Origin: Pullilachnospira sp963929535
GTDB lineage: Bacteria > Bacillota > Clostridia > Lachnospirales > Lachnospiraceae
Assembly (NCBI GenBank): GCA_963929535.1
Contig: CAWVIZ010000009.1
Coordinates: forward strand, 165,838-229,837
Length of the DNA stretch: 64,000 bases
Direction of reading: 5' to 3'
The translations under genes and the position numbers were made by a program. The notes under the pieces were generated by a model that saw only the letters and a program-made list of their open reading frames with translations, did not search any database and was not told the DNA's origin. Below are positions 17,531 through 27,114 of the stretch, piece after piece. The first letter of the stretch is position 1; the number at the start of each line of letters is the position of its first letter.

Positions 17531-17567
17531 AAAAAACAGCGTAAGCCGTTTCCCATGCTTACGCTGT
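17531..17567 (-). terminator. Rho-independent terminator of leuS
   Basis: A perfect 11-bp stem (ACAGCGTAAGC with its complement at 17557-17567) with a 10-base loop, followed on the minus strand by six T residues. Confidence 0.92.
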
Positions 17568-17618
17568 TCTCAAATCTTCCGTCCTATGAATTCCGGGATT
17601 TCTTATTGCCGGAGTTTT

Positions 17619-20033
17619 TTATTTCATTACCAGGTTCACTATTTTCTTCGGCACGTAAATTTCCTTCACCACATTCCCCGTCAGTTTGTCAGCCACCGCT
17701 TCTTTACCTTTAGCGATCGCATCCTCCTTGGAAATATCCACCGGAATACTGATCACCGCGCGGGTCTTACCGTTGATCTGTACCGGGATCTCCACCTCAT
17801 CGTCCTTCATGGCTTCCTCATCGTGCTCCGGCCATTTTGCCGCAAACACAGAGGTGTCATGCCCCAGGATCTGCCACAACTCCTCGGCAATGTGGGGAGC
17901 AAATGGAGCCAGCAGCAGCGTAAATGTGGACAGCGTCTCTTTATCAATTCCGCCGGCGGTCTTGGCAATCTCAATAAACTTGTTATTGTATTCCATAAAT
18001 TTGGAAATTACCGTATTCAGGCTGAAGCTTTCCAGACGCTCGGTGATGTCGTGAACCAGACGGTGACGCTGTTTCACCATCTCCTTGGTCTCCTTCACAT
18101 CCTTCTCCACAGAATCCTGCACCAGCTTCCAGAAACGGTTCAGGAAGCGGTACACACCGTCGATTCCTCTGTCATCCCACTCCGCATCCAGTTCCGGCGG
18201 TCCTACAAACAGCTCATAAAGCCGCAGGGAGTCACAGCCGTAGTCTCTCACCAGATCGTCCGGAGATACCACGTTGCCCTTGGACTTGCTCATCTTGATC
18301 CCGTTCTTACCGGTGATCATACCCTGGTTAAACAGCTTCTGGAAAGGCTCGTCAAAATCAATGGCCCCGATATCATACAGGAACTTGGTGTAGAATCTGG
18401 AGTACAGCAGATGGAGTACCGCATGCTCCACACCGCCAATATACATATCCACCGGGAGGTACTTGTCCGCCTTTTCTTTCGATACCAGCTCCTTATCATT
18501 CTTGTTGTCCACGTAGCGCAGGAAATACCAGGAAGAGCCTGCCCACTGGGGCATGGTGTTGGTCTCTCTCTTGGCCGGGCCTCCGCAGCAGGGGCAGGTG
18601 GTGTTTACCCACTCGTCGATGGCTGCCAGCGGGGACTCTCCGGTTCCGGTGGGCTCGTAGGACTCCACCTCCGGCAGGCGCAGGGGAAGCTGATCCTCCG
18701 GCACCGGCACATTGCCGCATTTGGGGCAGTGTACGATGGGGATGGGCTCACCCCAGTAACGCTGACGGGAGAATACCCAGTCGCGCAGCTTGAAGTTGAC
18801 GGTCTTGCGTCCGATACCCATTTTCTCAATCATGGCCGGCGCTTCTTTTTTCAGCACCGCGGACTCCATGCCGTTCCACTCTCCGGAGTTGATCATGGTT
18901 CCGGAAGCTTCCGTATAAGCCTCCGTCATATTTTCAATTTCCTTTCCATCCTTGGCGATTACCTGGATGATGGGAATATTGAACTTCCTGGCAAATTCAA
19001 AGTCTCTGTCATCGTGGGCCGGAACGCACATGATGGCGCCGGTTCCGTAATCTGCCAGAACATAGTCGGACAGCCAGATGGGCACCTTCGCTCCGTTTAA
19101 CGGATTGATGGCGTAAGAGCCCGTGAACACACCGGTTTTCTCCTTGTCCTGCAGACGGTCCACGTTGGATTTCATGGAAGAATCGTAGATATATTTCTCC
19201 ACGGCCTCGCGGGTCTCATCGGTGGCCAGTTCTTTTGCCAGCGCGTGCTCCGGAGCCAGTACCATGAAGGTGGCGCCGTGCAGGGTATCCGGTCTGGTGG
19301 TGTAGACGGTGATCTTCTCATCTCTTCCCTCCACCGGGAACTCCACCTCTGCTCCGTAGGACTTTCCGATCCAGTCGGACTGCATCTTTTTCACCTTTTC
19401 CGGCCAGTCCAGCTTGTCCAGGTCATTCAGCAGACGATCCGCGTATTTGGTGATCCTCAGCATCCACTGACGCAGGTTCTTTTTGGTAACCTCCGCGCCG
19501 CAGCGCTCGCATTTTCCGTTGACCACCTCTTCGTTGGCCAGTCCGGTCTTACAGGAAGGACACCAGTTGATGGGGAACTCCTTCTCGTAGGCCAGACCCT
19601 CCTTGAACATCTTCACGAAAATCCACTGGGTCCACTTGTAGAAATCCGGATCCGTGGTGTTTACTTCCCGGTCCCAGTCATACAGAGCCGCGATCTGATT
19701 GATCTGCTCCTTGATGTGCTTCACGTTCTCCGCAGTGGAAATGGCCGGATGCACACCCATCTTGATGGCGTAGTTCTCAGCCGGAAGTCCGAAAGCATCC
19801 CAGCCCATGGGATGAATGATATAGTAGCCGTTCATCAGCTTGTAACGGCTCCACACATCGGAAATCACATAGCCTCTCCAATGTCCCACATGAAGTCCGT
19901 TGCCGGACGGATAGGGGAACATGTCCAGACAATAATATTTCGGTTTCTTTCCATCATCCACATTGACCGGGTGCTCCTCCCAGATATCATGCCACTTCTT
20001 TTCCACTGCCCTATGATTATAAGGTACTGCCAT
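17619..20033 (-). CDS. leuS: Leucyl-tRNA synthetase
   Basis: 804 aa, the usual bacterial length. Class I signatures: the HIGH variant HVGH in SGNGLHVGHWRGY and KMSKS in GIKMSKSKGNV. The CP1 editing domain is present (YTTRPDTLHGATFM) and so are two zinc-ribbon-like Cys pairs (WCPSCKTG with CERCG, and CPKCG with CPCCGG). It charges tRNA-Leu. Expression is controlled by the T-box leader directly upstream and ends at a strong terminator. Confidence 0.97.
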   Translation of the reverse strand: MAVPYNHRAVEKKWHDIWEEHPVNVDDGKKPKYYCLDMFPYPSGNGLHVGHWRGYVISDVWSRYKLMNGYYIIHPMGWDAFGLPAENYAIKMGVHPAISTAENVKHIKEQINQIAALYDWDREVNTTDPDFYKWTQWIFVKMFKEGLAYEKEFPINWCPSCKTGLANEEVVNGKCERCGAEVTKKNLRQWMLRITKYADRLLNDLDKLDWPEKVKKMQSDWIGKSYGAEVEFPVEGRDEKITVYTTRPDTLHGATFMVLAPEHALAKELATDETREAVEKYIYDSSMKSNVDRLQDKEKTGVFTGSYAINPLNGAKVPIWLSDYVLADYGTGAIMCVPAHDDRDFEFARKFNIPIIQVIAKDGKEIENMTEAYTEASGTMINSGEWNGMESAVLKKEAPAMIEKMGIGRKTVNFKLRDWVFSRQRYWGEPIPIVHCPKCGNVPVPEDQLPLRLPEVESYEPTGTGESPLAAIDEWVNTTCPCCGGPAKRETNTMPQWAGSSWYFLRYVDNKNDKELVSKEKADKYLPVDMYIGGVEHAVLHLLYSRFYTKFLYDIGAIDFDEPFQKLFNQGMITGKNGIKMSKSKGNVVSPDDLVRDYGCDSLRLYELFVGPPELDAEWDDRGIDGVYRFLNRFWKLVQDSVEKDVKETKEMVKQRHRLVHDITERLESFSLNTVISKFMEYNNKFIEIAKTAGGIDKETLSTFTLLLAPFAPHIAEELWQILGHDTSVFAAKWPEHDEEAMKDDEVEIPVQINGKTRAVISIPVDISKEDAIAKGKEAVADKLTGNVVKEIYVPKKIVNLVMK

Positions 20034-20126
20034 GGTAAAAAATCCTCCTGTCTTTTTCTCTTGTTCCTGCTTTGCACCAACAGCCGTACAATTCTCTTTT
20101 TCCGGTCCGTGGTGCTTTTGCCAACC

Positions 20127-20410
20127 AAAAAAGCCCTTCGTCTTCTGAATCCTTCTTCAGACAGAGACGAAAGGGCTTTATTCCGTGGTACCACTCTGCT
20201 TCATGGAAAATATCTTCCATGCACTTATCAATTCTGTAACGGGAATACCCGCTTTCTCCTACCGGGAAAGGCTGTCACAGCATCTCCTTTGGGAAAAAGA
20301 GCTCCGAGGCCAGTTCAGAACATCCCCTCACTGCCTTTCACCCTCCGGCAGCTCTCTGGATCGGGGTCCGTACCTACTCTTCCTCATCAAAGCCTTTTCT
20401 GTTTGAAACC
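20127..20410 (-). promoter_or_regulatory. T-box leader of leuS
   Basis: Read on the minus strand it has, in order, the stem I region with the AGAGA bulge, GAACTGGCCTCGGAGC (holding CTG and CTC leucine triplets in the specifier area), the T-box itself (AGAGTGGTACCACGG, about 20183-20197) and a terminator (stem arms at 20131 and 20165, then a run of Ts at 20132-20127). Uncharged tRNA-Leu should stabilise the antiterminator. Which triplet is the specifier was not resolved; alignment with the pheST leader favours CTG. Confidence 0.92.
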
Positions 20411-20417
20411 TTTTGTT

Positions 20418-20447
20418 ATTCTACCCCACCGAATATGGCTTTGTCAA
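20418..20447 (-). promoter_or_regulatory. SigA promoter of the leuS leader
   Basis: -35 TTGACA (20442-20447), 18-bp spacer, -10 TAGAAT (20418-20423). Confidence 0.8.
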
Positions 20448-20478
20448 GTATTCTGCCTCAGTTTTTCCGTCTTCCGGC

Positions 20479-20506
20479 AACAGTTCAGCCTTTCGGCTTC
20501 ACTGTT
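20479..20506. repeat. Short hairpin repeat (AACAGT-AGCC-GGCT-ACTGTT)
   Basis: AACAGT pairs with ACTGTT and AGCC with GGCT around a TTTC loop, with one TC/TC internal loop. The same 28-bp unit recurs at 22305. A 10-bp palindrome (CAGGCTGCGA and its complement) follows at 20522-20544. Confidence 0.7.
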
Positions 20507-20597
20507 ACAAAAGCATACACACAGGCTGCGATTTTCGCAGCCTGCATGTCTCGGGATCCCGCCGCATTTGCGGGGGTCTGCACTCTGCTTCTTTTCA

Positions 20598-22205
20598 TTA
20601 TTGCTGATTGGCCATCAAACTGGTGACCGTGCACACCGGTTCCCCTTCCATATACTCCAGAGTTACCGGATCACCTTCCTTCAGAGCTACTACCTGGAGG
20701 AAATCCTGCACCGGCACATCGAAGATCAGCTTGCTGCCTTCCAGGACCAGGTAAAAATGGGAATTCCCATCGATCACGCTCTGGGCAATCCGCTCTATAT
20801 TTCCTGAAATCTTCTGCACTGCCCCGGTATCCGTTCCTGAAACAATACCGCTGGAATTCAGCAGCTTTTTGTAGGACTCCTCACACTGAGCCACCGTATC
20901 TCCCACTGCTACATTCTGATATTTCTGGATATTTACCATGGCATACTTTTTCACCAGACCAGCATCATCCTTCAATGCCATAAAGTATGTGGGTTCTCCG
21001 GAAATATTCAGCAGAATAGGGAAGGTGGCCTGGTATCCCAGATTCTGTACCTGTCCTTCCGCCGAATCCATGGCAGACTGTTCCTCCGCTCCGTTTATCT
21101 CATAGTAACGGGTTTCCCTGGTTCTCTGATTCATCAGGACAAATCCCACGTTGGACCGGTCACCGCTGACAGAAGTAACGCCGGTATACACCCATACATC
21201 GTCCTCCATGGCCATGTAATTGTAGCCGTCTGTTGTCTTCAGACAGCCCTTCTGACCGAAAACGCTGTTGATATAGCCGTTGACCAGTGTTCCATGATAA
21301 TTGTACAGCCTGATCAGCAGATCTGCGGGATTCGCCCGATCCACCCAGGCAGGACAATCCTCCAGCGCGTAATCTGTGGTTTCTCCGGTCTGGGCATTGC
21401 ACAGCACCACTCTCCCGATGGTCTGTCCCCCGAACAGACCGATCTCGAATTTTTTCACCGGGCAGATCCAGTAGGGTGTGCCGTTATCGTCGATCTCAAA
21501 GCTGAGCTGGTCAAAGATGTACGTGGGATACCGGAAACGCAGATGGCGGTAAATATTCCTGTTCAAATACTCGCTCTCCGAATACCGTATGGGCTGATCC
21601 AGCTTTACCAGCTCTGTGTTCTGGGTTGTCATGTCGATCATGATATAAGCCGGGATACCGGAGGACTGATTGGTCAGCCATTTCACCGGACTGGCATATA
21701 CCAGCGGAGTTACCCTCACCGGCTTTTCCTGGTAATTGATCTGGGAATACAGATCGCTGACCTCAAACTGCGACACCATATCCACCATACTTCCCATCTT
21801 CCGGTTTCCCAGGATGGCTGCGCTGTCCTTGTCCAGCAGCGGGATCTGGCTGTAGTTCACCGGCTGGATATCCTCTGTGAAACTGCGCTCCTCCACAGTC
21901 AGCAGAGCCTGATACTTTTTGGCGTTCACGATCGGCGAAGATAACAGAGCGCCTGCTCCGTATACCAGCACGATCAGCAGCAGGATTCCCGCGCCCACTT
22001 TCATTACCCTGCTTTCTTTCACCTCGGACACTGTACGGATCTTCTTTTTTGCAGCATATGCAGCCAGAAGGAGCGCCACCAGAACAATAAAAAATATCCA
22101 GAAACCGGTGGAATGGATGTTGATGGCCGGAAGCGTCACATAATAATAGACCGCCGCCGCCAGAATCACCGCCAGAGCCAGAAGAATCTTGGCCTTTCTT
22201 TTCAT
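20598..22205 (-). CDS. Membrane-anchored protein of unknown function (535 aa)
   Basis: Three N-terminal hydrophobic segments (about residues 5-25, 33-55 and 70-92) are followed by a 430-residue soluble region with no recognised motif. The soluble part is rich in Tyr, Asn and Gly, ends with a segment of short beta-like stretches, and would face outside if the third helix crosses the membrane outwards. Large proteins with this layout are common in Lachnospiraceae and annotated only as hypothetical. It has its own consensus promoter and lies between leuS and the EF-G paralogue without being tied to either. Confidence 0.8.
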   Translation of the reverse strand: MKRKAKILLALAVILAAAVYYYVTLPAINIHSTGFWIFFIVLVALLLAAYAAKKKIRTVSEVKESRVMKVGAGILLLIVLVYGAGALLSSPIVNAKKYQALLTVEERSFTEDIQPVNYSQIPLLDKDSAAILGNRKMGSMVDMVSQFEVSDLYSQINYQEKPVRVTPLVYASPVKWLTNQSSGIPAYIMIDMTTQNTELVKLDQPIRYSESEYLNRNIYRHLRFRYPTYIFDQLSFEIDDNGTPYWICPVKKFEIGLFGGQTIGRVVLCNAQTGETTDYALEDCPAWVDRANPADLLIRLYNYHGTLVNGYINSVFGQKGCLKTTDGYNYMAMEDDVWVYTGVTSVSGDRSNVGFVLMNQRTRETRYYEINGAEEQSAMDSAEGQVQNLGYQATFPILLNISGEPTYFMALKDDAGLVKKYAMVNIQKYQNVAVGDTVAQCEESYKKLLNSSGIVSGTDTGAVQKISGNIERIAQSVIDGNSHFYLVLEGSKLIFDVPVQDFLQVVALKEGDPVTLEYMEGEPVCTVTSLMANQQ

Positions 22206-22244
22206 AAATACCTGTTCCTTTCTTTCAGAATATATATGATAGTC

Positions 22245-22273
22245 ACTATAGGATATCCGTATCTATTCGTCAA
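22245..22273 (-). promoter_or_regulatory. SigA promoter of the 535-aa membrane protein gene
   Basis: -35 TTGACG (22268-22273), 17-bp spacer, -10 TATAGT (22245-22250), about 40 bp before the ATG. Confidence 0.75.
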
Positions 22274-22304
22274 GACCTTTTTGGCGGATTCCGGTTTCCG
22301 GCGT

Positions 22305-22332
22305 AACAGTTCAGCCCTTCGGCTTCACTGTC
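22305..22332. repeat. Short hairpin repeat, second copy
   Basis: Differs from the copy at 20479 only in the loop and the last base. It lies between the terminator of the EF-G paralogue and the promoter of the next gene. Confidence 0.7.
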
Positions 22333-22418
22333 ATAAAAGTATTTCCAGTATTTTACATTTTTTTATACTCTTTTTATCTTTCCCGGCATCCCCCTGCGCG
22401 CCAAACCTACAACCCGCG

Positions 22419-22456
22419 AAAAAGGCGGTATAACCCTTCCAACAGGGCTATACCGC
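22419..22456 (-). terminator. Rho-independent terminator of the EF-G paralogue gene
   Basis: On the minus strand GGCGGTATA and its complement TATACCGCC form the stem, with a CCC/GGG extension across one mismatch, followed by five Ts. Confidence 0.9.
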
Positions 22457-22507
22457 CTAATGAGATCATATCATCTCTGTCAGGCCGCAGCTTTGCAGCC
22501 TTTTCCT

Positions 22508-24598
22508 CTATTCCTCGCCATCCTCCAGCTTGTTGGCTCTGGCCTGGATCTCCTTCTCCTGTACATCGGAGGGTGCCTGCTCATACCGGGCAAAGGTATA
22601 GGAGAAATCTCCGGCGCCTCCGGTCATGGAACGCAGTGTGGTGGAATATCCGTAAATCTCCAGCTGAGGCACATCCGCCTCCACCACCGTATAACCGTCT
22701 CTGTCAGGATTCATTCCCAGCACACGGCCGCGGCGTTTGTTCAGATCTCCCATCACATCTCCGGTAAATTTATCCGGAACACGCACCTTCATGTTCACAA
22801 TGGGCTCCAGCAGTACGGGAGAGGCTGCCATAAAGCCTTCTTTGAATGCCATCTTGGTAGCGGTCTTGAATGCCATCTCAGAAGAATCTACCGGATGATA
22901 GGAACCGTCATACAGAACGGCCTTCACGCCGACTACCGGATAAGCCGCCAGCGGTCCTGCCACCACCGACTCCTGCAGTCCCTTTTCCACAGCCGGGAAA
23001 TAATTCTTGGGAACCGCGCCGCCCACCACGATCTGTTCAAACTCATAGGGGGTCTCCAGATCTCCGGAGGGCTCGAAGGTCATCTTCACGTGACCATACT
23101 GTCCGTGTCCGCCGGACTGCTTCTTATATTTTTTATCCACATCGGATTTCTTGCGGATCGTCTCCCGGAAGGCAACCTTGGGCTTGGAAATCTCCACATT
23201 CACCTTGTACTCTTCCTGCAGCTTGCTGACGATCACATCAATATGCTGATCACCCATACCGTAGATCAGTGTCTGGCGGTTGGCAGAATCATTGACCACA
23301 CGCATGGTAAGGTCTTCCTGGCACATCTTGGACAACGCCTGGGAGATCTTATCCACATCCGCCTTATTCACCGCTTTATATCTTTTGCAGGTGTAGGGAA
23401 CGGAAATATCCGGCTTACCGTAAACTACGGGAGCGTTCTTGGTGGCCAGACTGTCTCCTGTTCTCAGCTCGTTCAGCTTTGCCACAGCGCCGATATCTCC
23501 CGCATGAAGCTCCGGCACCTCCACCGGCCTGGATCCCTCCAGCACATACAGCTTGCCCAGCTTCACCTCTGCATCCTGATCCACATCATACATGGTATCG
23601 CCGGACTTGATCACGCCGGAGCAAACCTTCAGCATGGAATATTTTCCCAGGAAAGGATCCACGATTGTCTTGAAGACAGTGGCGGACTTGGTGGTGGTAA
23701 AGTCATAGTTAGCTTCAAAGATTTCGCTGGTATTCTTCAGGATACCGGCCTTCTCTCTCTGGCTGGGATCCGGGAAGTATCCGCAGATATCATCCAGAAG
23801 GTTCCTCACTCCCTGAAGGTTCACAGGAGATCCCATGCAGACAGGAACCAGGCTTCCGTCTCCCACGCAAAGAGCCAGCGCCGCTGAAATCTCGGAGATG
23901 GAAAACTCATCCCCCTCAAAATACCGGTCCATAAACTCTTCACTGGTCTCTGCCACTGCCTCCAGCAGGATCTCACGATATTTTTCCAGATATTCCCTGG
24001 AATACTCCGGAACAGGGCACTCCGTCTTTCCGCCCTTCTCTATATAACGGCGTCCCTTATTCTTTACGATATTAATATATCCCACGAACTTTTCATTCTC
24101 ACGGATAGGCATATGCAGAGGAGCGATCCGCTTTCCATACAGCTCTGTCAGATCCTCCACCACCTGGCGGTAGCTGACATTGTCGATATCCATCTCTGTC
24201 ACGAAGATCATGCGGGGCAGCTTATACTTCTCGCACAATTCCCATGCCTTCTGGGTTCCCACCTGTACGCCGGACTTTCCGGAAACCACGATCACCGCTG
24301 CGTCGGCCGCAGCAGCAGCCTCCTCCGCCTCTCCTACAAAATCGAAAAATCCCGGGGTATCCATGATGTTCACTTTCACTTTATCCCATACGATGGGAAC
24401 CGTGGTCGTGCTGATTGAAAATTTGCGTTTGATTTCCTCTTTATCATAATCACTGATGGTATTTCCATCTGCAACCTTGCCCAGCCGGTTTGTAATGCCG
24501 GAAAGATAGGCCATAGCTTCTGTCAGTGTGGTCTTTCCCGCACCGCCATGACCAAGCAGCACCACATTTCTGATTCTGTCAGTTCTGAAAACGTCCAT
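22508..24598 (-). CDS. Elongation factor G-like GTPase (EF-G paralogue)
   Basis: 696 aa with the five-domain EF-G layout. G1 is GHGGAGKTT (EF-G normally GHIDAGKTT), G3 is DTPGFFDF, and the position of the NKMD base-specificity motif reads TEMD (IFVTEMDIDN). Domain IV retains the EF-G order (GGHGQYGHVKMTFEP). These changes are typical of the second EF-G found in many Firmicutes and related to FusA2, whose role is not settled, rather than of the translocase encoded in the str operon. It is a single-gene unit with its own promoter and terminator. Confidence 0.88.
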   Translation of the reverse strand: MDVFRTDRIRNVVLLGHGGAGKTTLTEAMAYLSGITNRLGKVADGNTISDYDKEEIKRKFSISTTTVPIVWDKVKVNIMDTPGFFDFVGEAEEAAAAADAAVIVVSGKSGVQVGTQKAWELCEKYKLPRMIFVTEMDIDNVSYRQVVEDLTELYGKRIAPLHMPIRENEKFVGYINIVKNKGRRYIEKGGKTECPVPEYSREYLEKYREILLEAVAETSEEFMDRYFEGDEFSISEISAALALCVGDGSLVPVCMGSPVNLQGVRNLLDDICGYFPDPSQREKAGILKNTSEIFEANYDFTTTKSATVFKTIVDPFLGKYSMLKVCSGVIKSGDTMYDVDQDAEVKLGKLYVLEGSRPVEVPELHAGDIGAVAKLNELRTGDSLATKNAPVVYGKPDISVPYTCKRYKAVNKADVDKISQALSKMCQEDLTMRVVNDSANRQTLIYGMGDQHIDVIVSKLQEEYKVNVEISKPKVAFRETIRKKSDVDKKYKKQSGGHGQYGHVKMTFEPSGDLETPYEFEQIVVGGAVPKNYFPAVEKGLQESVVAGPLAAYPVVGVKAVLYDGSYHPVDSSEMAFKTATKMAFKEGFMAASPVLLEPIVNMKVRVPDKFTGDVMGDLNKRRGRVLGMNPDRDGYTVVEADVPQLEIYGYSTTLRSMTGGAGDFSYTFARYEQAPSDVQEKEIQARANKLEDGEE

Positions 24599-24630
24599 AT
24601 GTAATACCTCCCAAGTTTTAGTATGGCTAT

Positions 24631-24659
24631 ATTTTACTAAAACTTCATGAATATTTCAA
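24631..24659 (-). promoter_or_regulatory. SigA promoter of the EF-G paralogue gene
   Basis: -35 TTGAAA (24654-24659), 17-bp spacer, -10 TAAAAT (24631-24636). The rest of the 385-bp gap up to aroF holds the aro promoter and no gene that I can support. Confidence 0.75.
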
Positions 24660-24906
24660 GTAATTTATGGAATATTGACAATTATTTTCCCCAACTTTTC
24701 CTTCTCATCTGGATAGATTGTGTATACTTTTCGTGAATATTAGATTTTTTTATTCAATTTCCCGGGATTTCTCTCTGTAATTCCCAAGACCGCCCATCCC
24801 AGGACACCAGGTCTGCGCCCACAGTTTGCGGGCTCCCTCTGAACATGCGGCAGGACAGCGGAAGGAGGAACCGGCGGCTGCATTTTCACTTTAAAGTGTT
24901 AAATTA

Positions 24907-24935
24907 TTGACTTTTTTCCGGCGGTGCCTTACAAT
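24907..24935 (+). promoter_or_regulatory. SigA promoter of the aroF-tyrA-aroA operon
   Basis: -35 TTGACT (24907-24912), 17-bp spacer, -10 TACAAT (24930-24935). The leader is only about 40 bases, too short for an attenuator. Confidence 0.85.
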
Positions 24936-24983
24936 GAAAAAGCCAAAACAGTTATATCACCCAAAAGAATAGAGGAAAAGCAA

Positions 24984-26003
24984 ATGATTATTGTAATGAA
25001 ACCGGGCGCGCCTCAAAGCGCCGTCCATTCCATAACAGAGGTTATCGCATCCAAAGGACTTCAGACTCATCTTTCTCAGGGAGAGCAGGTAACCATCATC
25101 GGAGTAGTGGGCGACAAATCCAGACTGAACAGCCAGAATCTGGAGGTTATGCCCTATGTGGACAGGATCGTTCCCATCACCGAGAGCTACAAACTGACCA
25201 ACCGGAAGTTCCATCCCCAGCCCACCAGAGTAAAAGTCGGCAATCATGAGATCGGCCCGGATACCCTGACCATCATGGCAGGGCCATGTGCAGTGGAAAC
25301 AGAAGAACAGCTGATGACCATTGCCAGAGAGGTAAAGAAGGCCGGAGCGCAGATCGTCCGGGGAGGCGCTTATAAGCCCCGGACTTCTCCTTATTCCTTC
25401 CAGGGTCTGGAAGAGGAGGGGCTCCGCTACATGGCCAATGCCCGGCAGGAAACAGGGCTGGCCACCATCTGTGAGGTGATCAGCGAGGAAGCCATTGAGG
25501 CCGCCGTCAAATACGTGGATATGATTCAGATCGGTGCCAGAAACATGCAGAATTTCCAGCTTCTCCGGGAGGCAGGGCGCTCCGGACTTCCTGTTCTTCT
25601 GAAGCGTGGACTGGCTGCCACCATCGATGAATGGCTGAATGCCGCCGAGTATATCATCGCGGAAGGAAATCCCAATGTGGTACTGTGTGAACGCGGGATC
25701 CGCACCTATGAGACCGCCACCAGGAACACTCTGGACTTAAGCGCTGTCCCTGTGATCCGGGCAAAATCCCACCTTCCAATCATCGTGGATCCCAGTCATG
25801 CCACCGGAGTAGCCGCCTATGTGCCTCCACTGGCCAAGGCCGCAGTGGCCTGCGGGGCCGACGGACTGATGATCGAAGTCCACAACGATCCGGCTCACGC
25901 CCTTTCCGATGGACCTCAGTCCCTCACCTTTGACCAGTTTGATGCCCTGATGGCTGATATGGCCGCCTATATCCGGCTTGCAGAAAGGAAATTGGTATTA
26001 TGA
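24984..26003 (+). CDS. aroF: 3-deoxy-7-phosphoheptulonate (DAHP) synthase
   Basis: 339 aa, type I-beta. An N-terminal ferredoxin-like regulatory domain (about residues 1-70, starting MIIVMKPGAPQ) precedes the barrel, which has MAGPCAVET, the phosphate-binding GGAYKPRTSPYSFQG and the metal/substrate stretch VDPSHATG. It condenses phosphoenolpyruvate and erythrose 4-phosphate, the first shikimate step. The ATG is preceded by GAGGAAAAG; an upstream in-frame start would lie inside the promoter. It overlaps tyrA by 4 bp. Confidence 0.95.
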   Translation: MIIVMKPGAPQSAVHSITEVIASKGLQTHLSQGEQVTIIGVVGDKSRLNSQNLEVMPYVDRIVPITESYKLTNRKFHPQPTRVKVGNHEIGPDTLTIMAGPCAVETEEQLMTIAREVKKAGAQIVRGGAYKPRTSPYSFQGLEEEGLRYMANARQETGLATICEVISEEAIEAAVKYVDMIQIGARNMQNFQLLREAGRSGLPVLLKRGLAATIDEWLNAAEYIIAEGNPNVVLCERGIRTYETATRNTLDLSAVPVIRAKSHLPIIVDPSHATGVAAYVPPLAKAAVACGADGLMIEVHNDPAHALSDGPQSLTFDQFDALMADMAAYIRLAERKLVL

Positions 26004-27103
26004 CAGAAGGTCTTCATATTGGGTTTATCGGGTTCGGCCTGATCGGAGGGTCCATTGCCAAGTCCATCCGCCGGACGCGTCCGGACAGTGTCCTGTATGC
26101 CTACACCAGAACGGAGGCAACCCTGGATGCCGCAGTGGAAGAAGGCGTGATCGACATCCGCTGCACCCGGGAGGATACCCGGTTTGGAAATTGTGATTAC
26201 ATCTTCCTCTGTGCTCCTGTTACGGAAAATATCTCTTATCTGTCGTGGCTTCGCCGGATCATCTCTCCCGGATGCATCATCACCGATGTGGGAAGTGTAA
26301 AAGGGGAAATCCATCAGGCGGCACACCGGCTGGAACTTGACGCTAATTTTATCGGAGGCCATCCCATGGCCGGGTCTGAGAAAACAGGCTATTCCAATTC
26401 CACGGATTTTCTCCTGGAAAATACCTACTATATCCTGACTCCCGGAGAACAGGTGGAGGTATCTCGGCTTTCGGACTTTATGGAGCTGGTGACGGCTCTT
26501 GGGGCGATCCCTCTGGTGCTCACCCATCAGGAGCATGACTATATCACTGCTGCTGTCAGTCATCTGCCTCATATCATTGCCTCCACCCTGGTGAATGCCA
26601 TTCATAAGATGGATACCCCCAAGGAACATATGAAGCTGATCGCGGCGGGCGGATTTAAGGATATCACCCGCATTGCGTCCTCTTCTCCTGTGATGTGGCA
26701 GCAGATCTGCCTGGAAAACAGAGAGATGATCTCCCGGGTGCTGGATGAATATATCCGCCTGATCGTTCAGGCCAAATGCTGGGTGGATAACGGGGATGCC
26801 GGGGACCTGTACCGGATGTTCGACAGCTCCCGGGAATACCGGGATTCCCTTCCCGATTCCTCCAAAGGAATGCTGGAAAAGATGTATGCCCTCTACTGCG
26901 ACATCTACGATGAGGCCGGCGGCATTGCCACAATTGCCACCCTGCTGGCCATGAACAATATCAATATCAAGAATATCGGCATCGTCCATAACCGGGAATT
27001 CGAAGAAGGTGTCCTGCGTATCGAATTTTACGAGGAAGAAGCCCTGAAAAAATCAGAAAAAGTATTAAGTGAGCGGAATTACCGTATCCATGTCCGCTCC
27101 TGA
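26000..27103 (+). CDS. tyrA: Prephenate dehydrogenase with C-terminal ACT domain
   Basis: 367 aa. The NAD-binding fold starts at GFIGFGLIGGSIAKSIRR; GGHPMAGSEKTGYSNS holds the active-site region. The final 70 residues (GGIATIATLLAMNNINIK onward) are an ACT domain, expected to bind tyrosine for feedback control. It makes 4-hydroxyphenylpyruvate. Coupled to aroF by an ATGA overlap. Confidence 0.95.
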   Translation: MTEGLHIGFIGFGLIGGSIAKSIRRTRPDSVLYAYTRTEATLDAAVEEGVIDIRCTREDTRFGNCDYIFLCAPVTENISYLSWLRRIISPGCIITDVGSVKGEIHQAAHRLELDANFIGGHPMAGSEKTGYSNSTDFLLENTYYILTPGEQVEVSRLSDFMELVTALGAIPLVLTHQEHDYITAAVSHLPHIIASTLVNAIHKMDTPKEHMKLIAAGGFKDITRIASSSPVMWQQICLENREMISRVLDEYIRLIVQAKCWVDNGDAGDLYRMFDSSREYRDSLPDSSKGMLEKMYALYCDIYDEAGGIATIATLLAMNNINIKNIGIVHNREFEEGVLRIEFYEEEALKKSEKVLSERNYRIHVRS

Positions 27104-27114
27104 GGAGGTACAAA

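Noticed and set aside
17520..19100. 526-codon plus-strand ORF opposite leuS
   Set aside because: Antisense to the synthetase; it also runs across the leuS terminator, which a real gene would not do.
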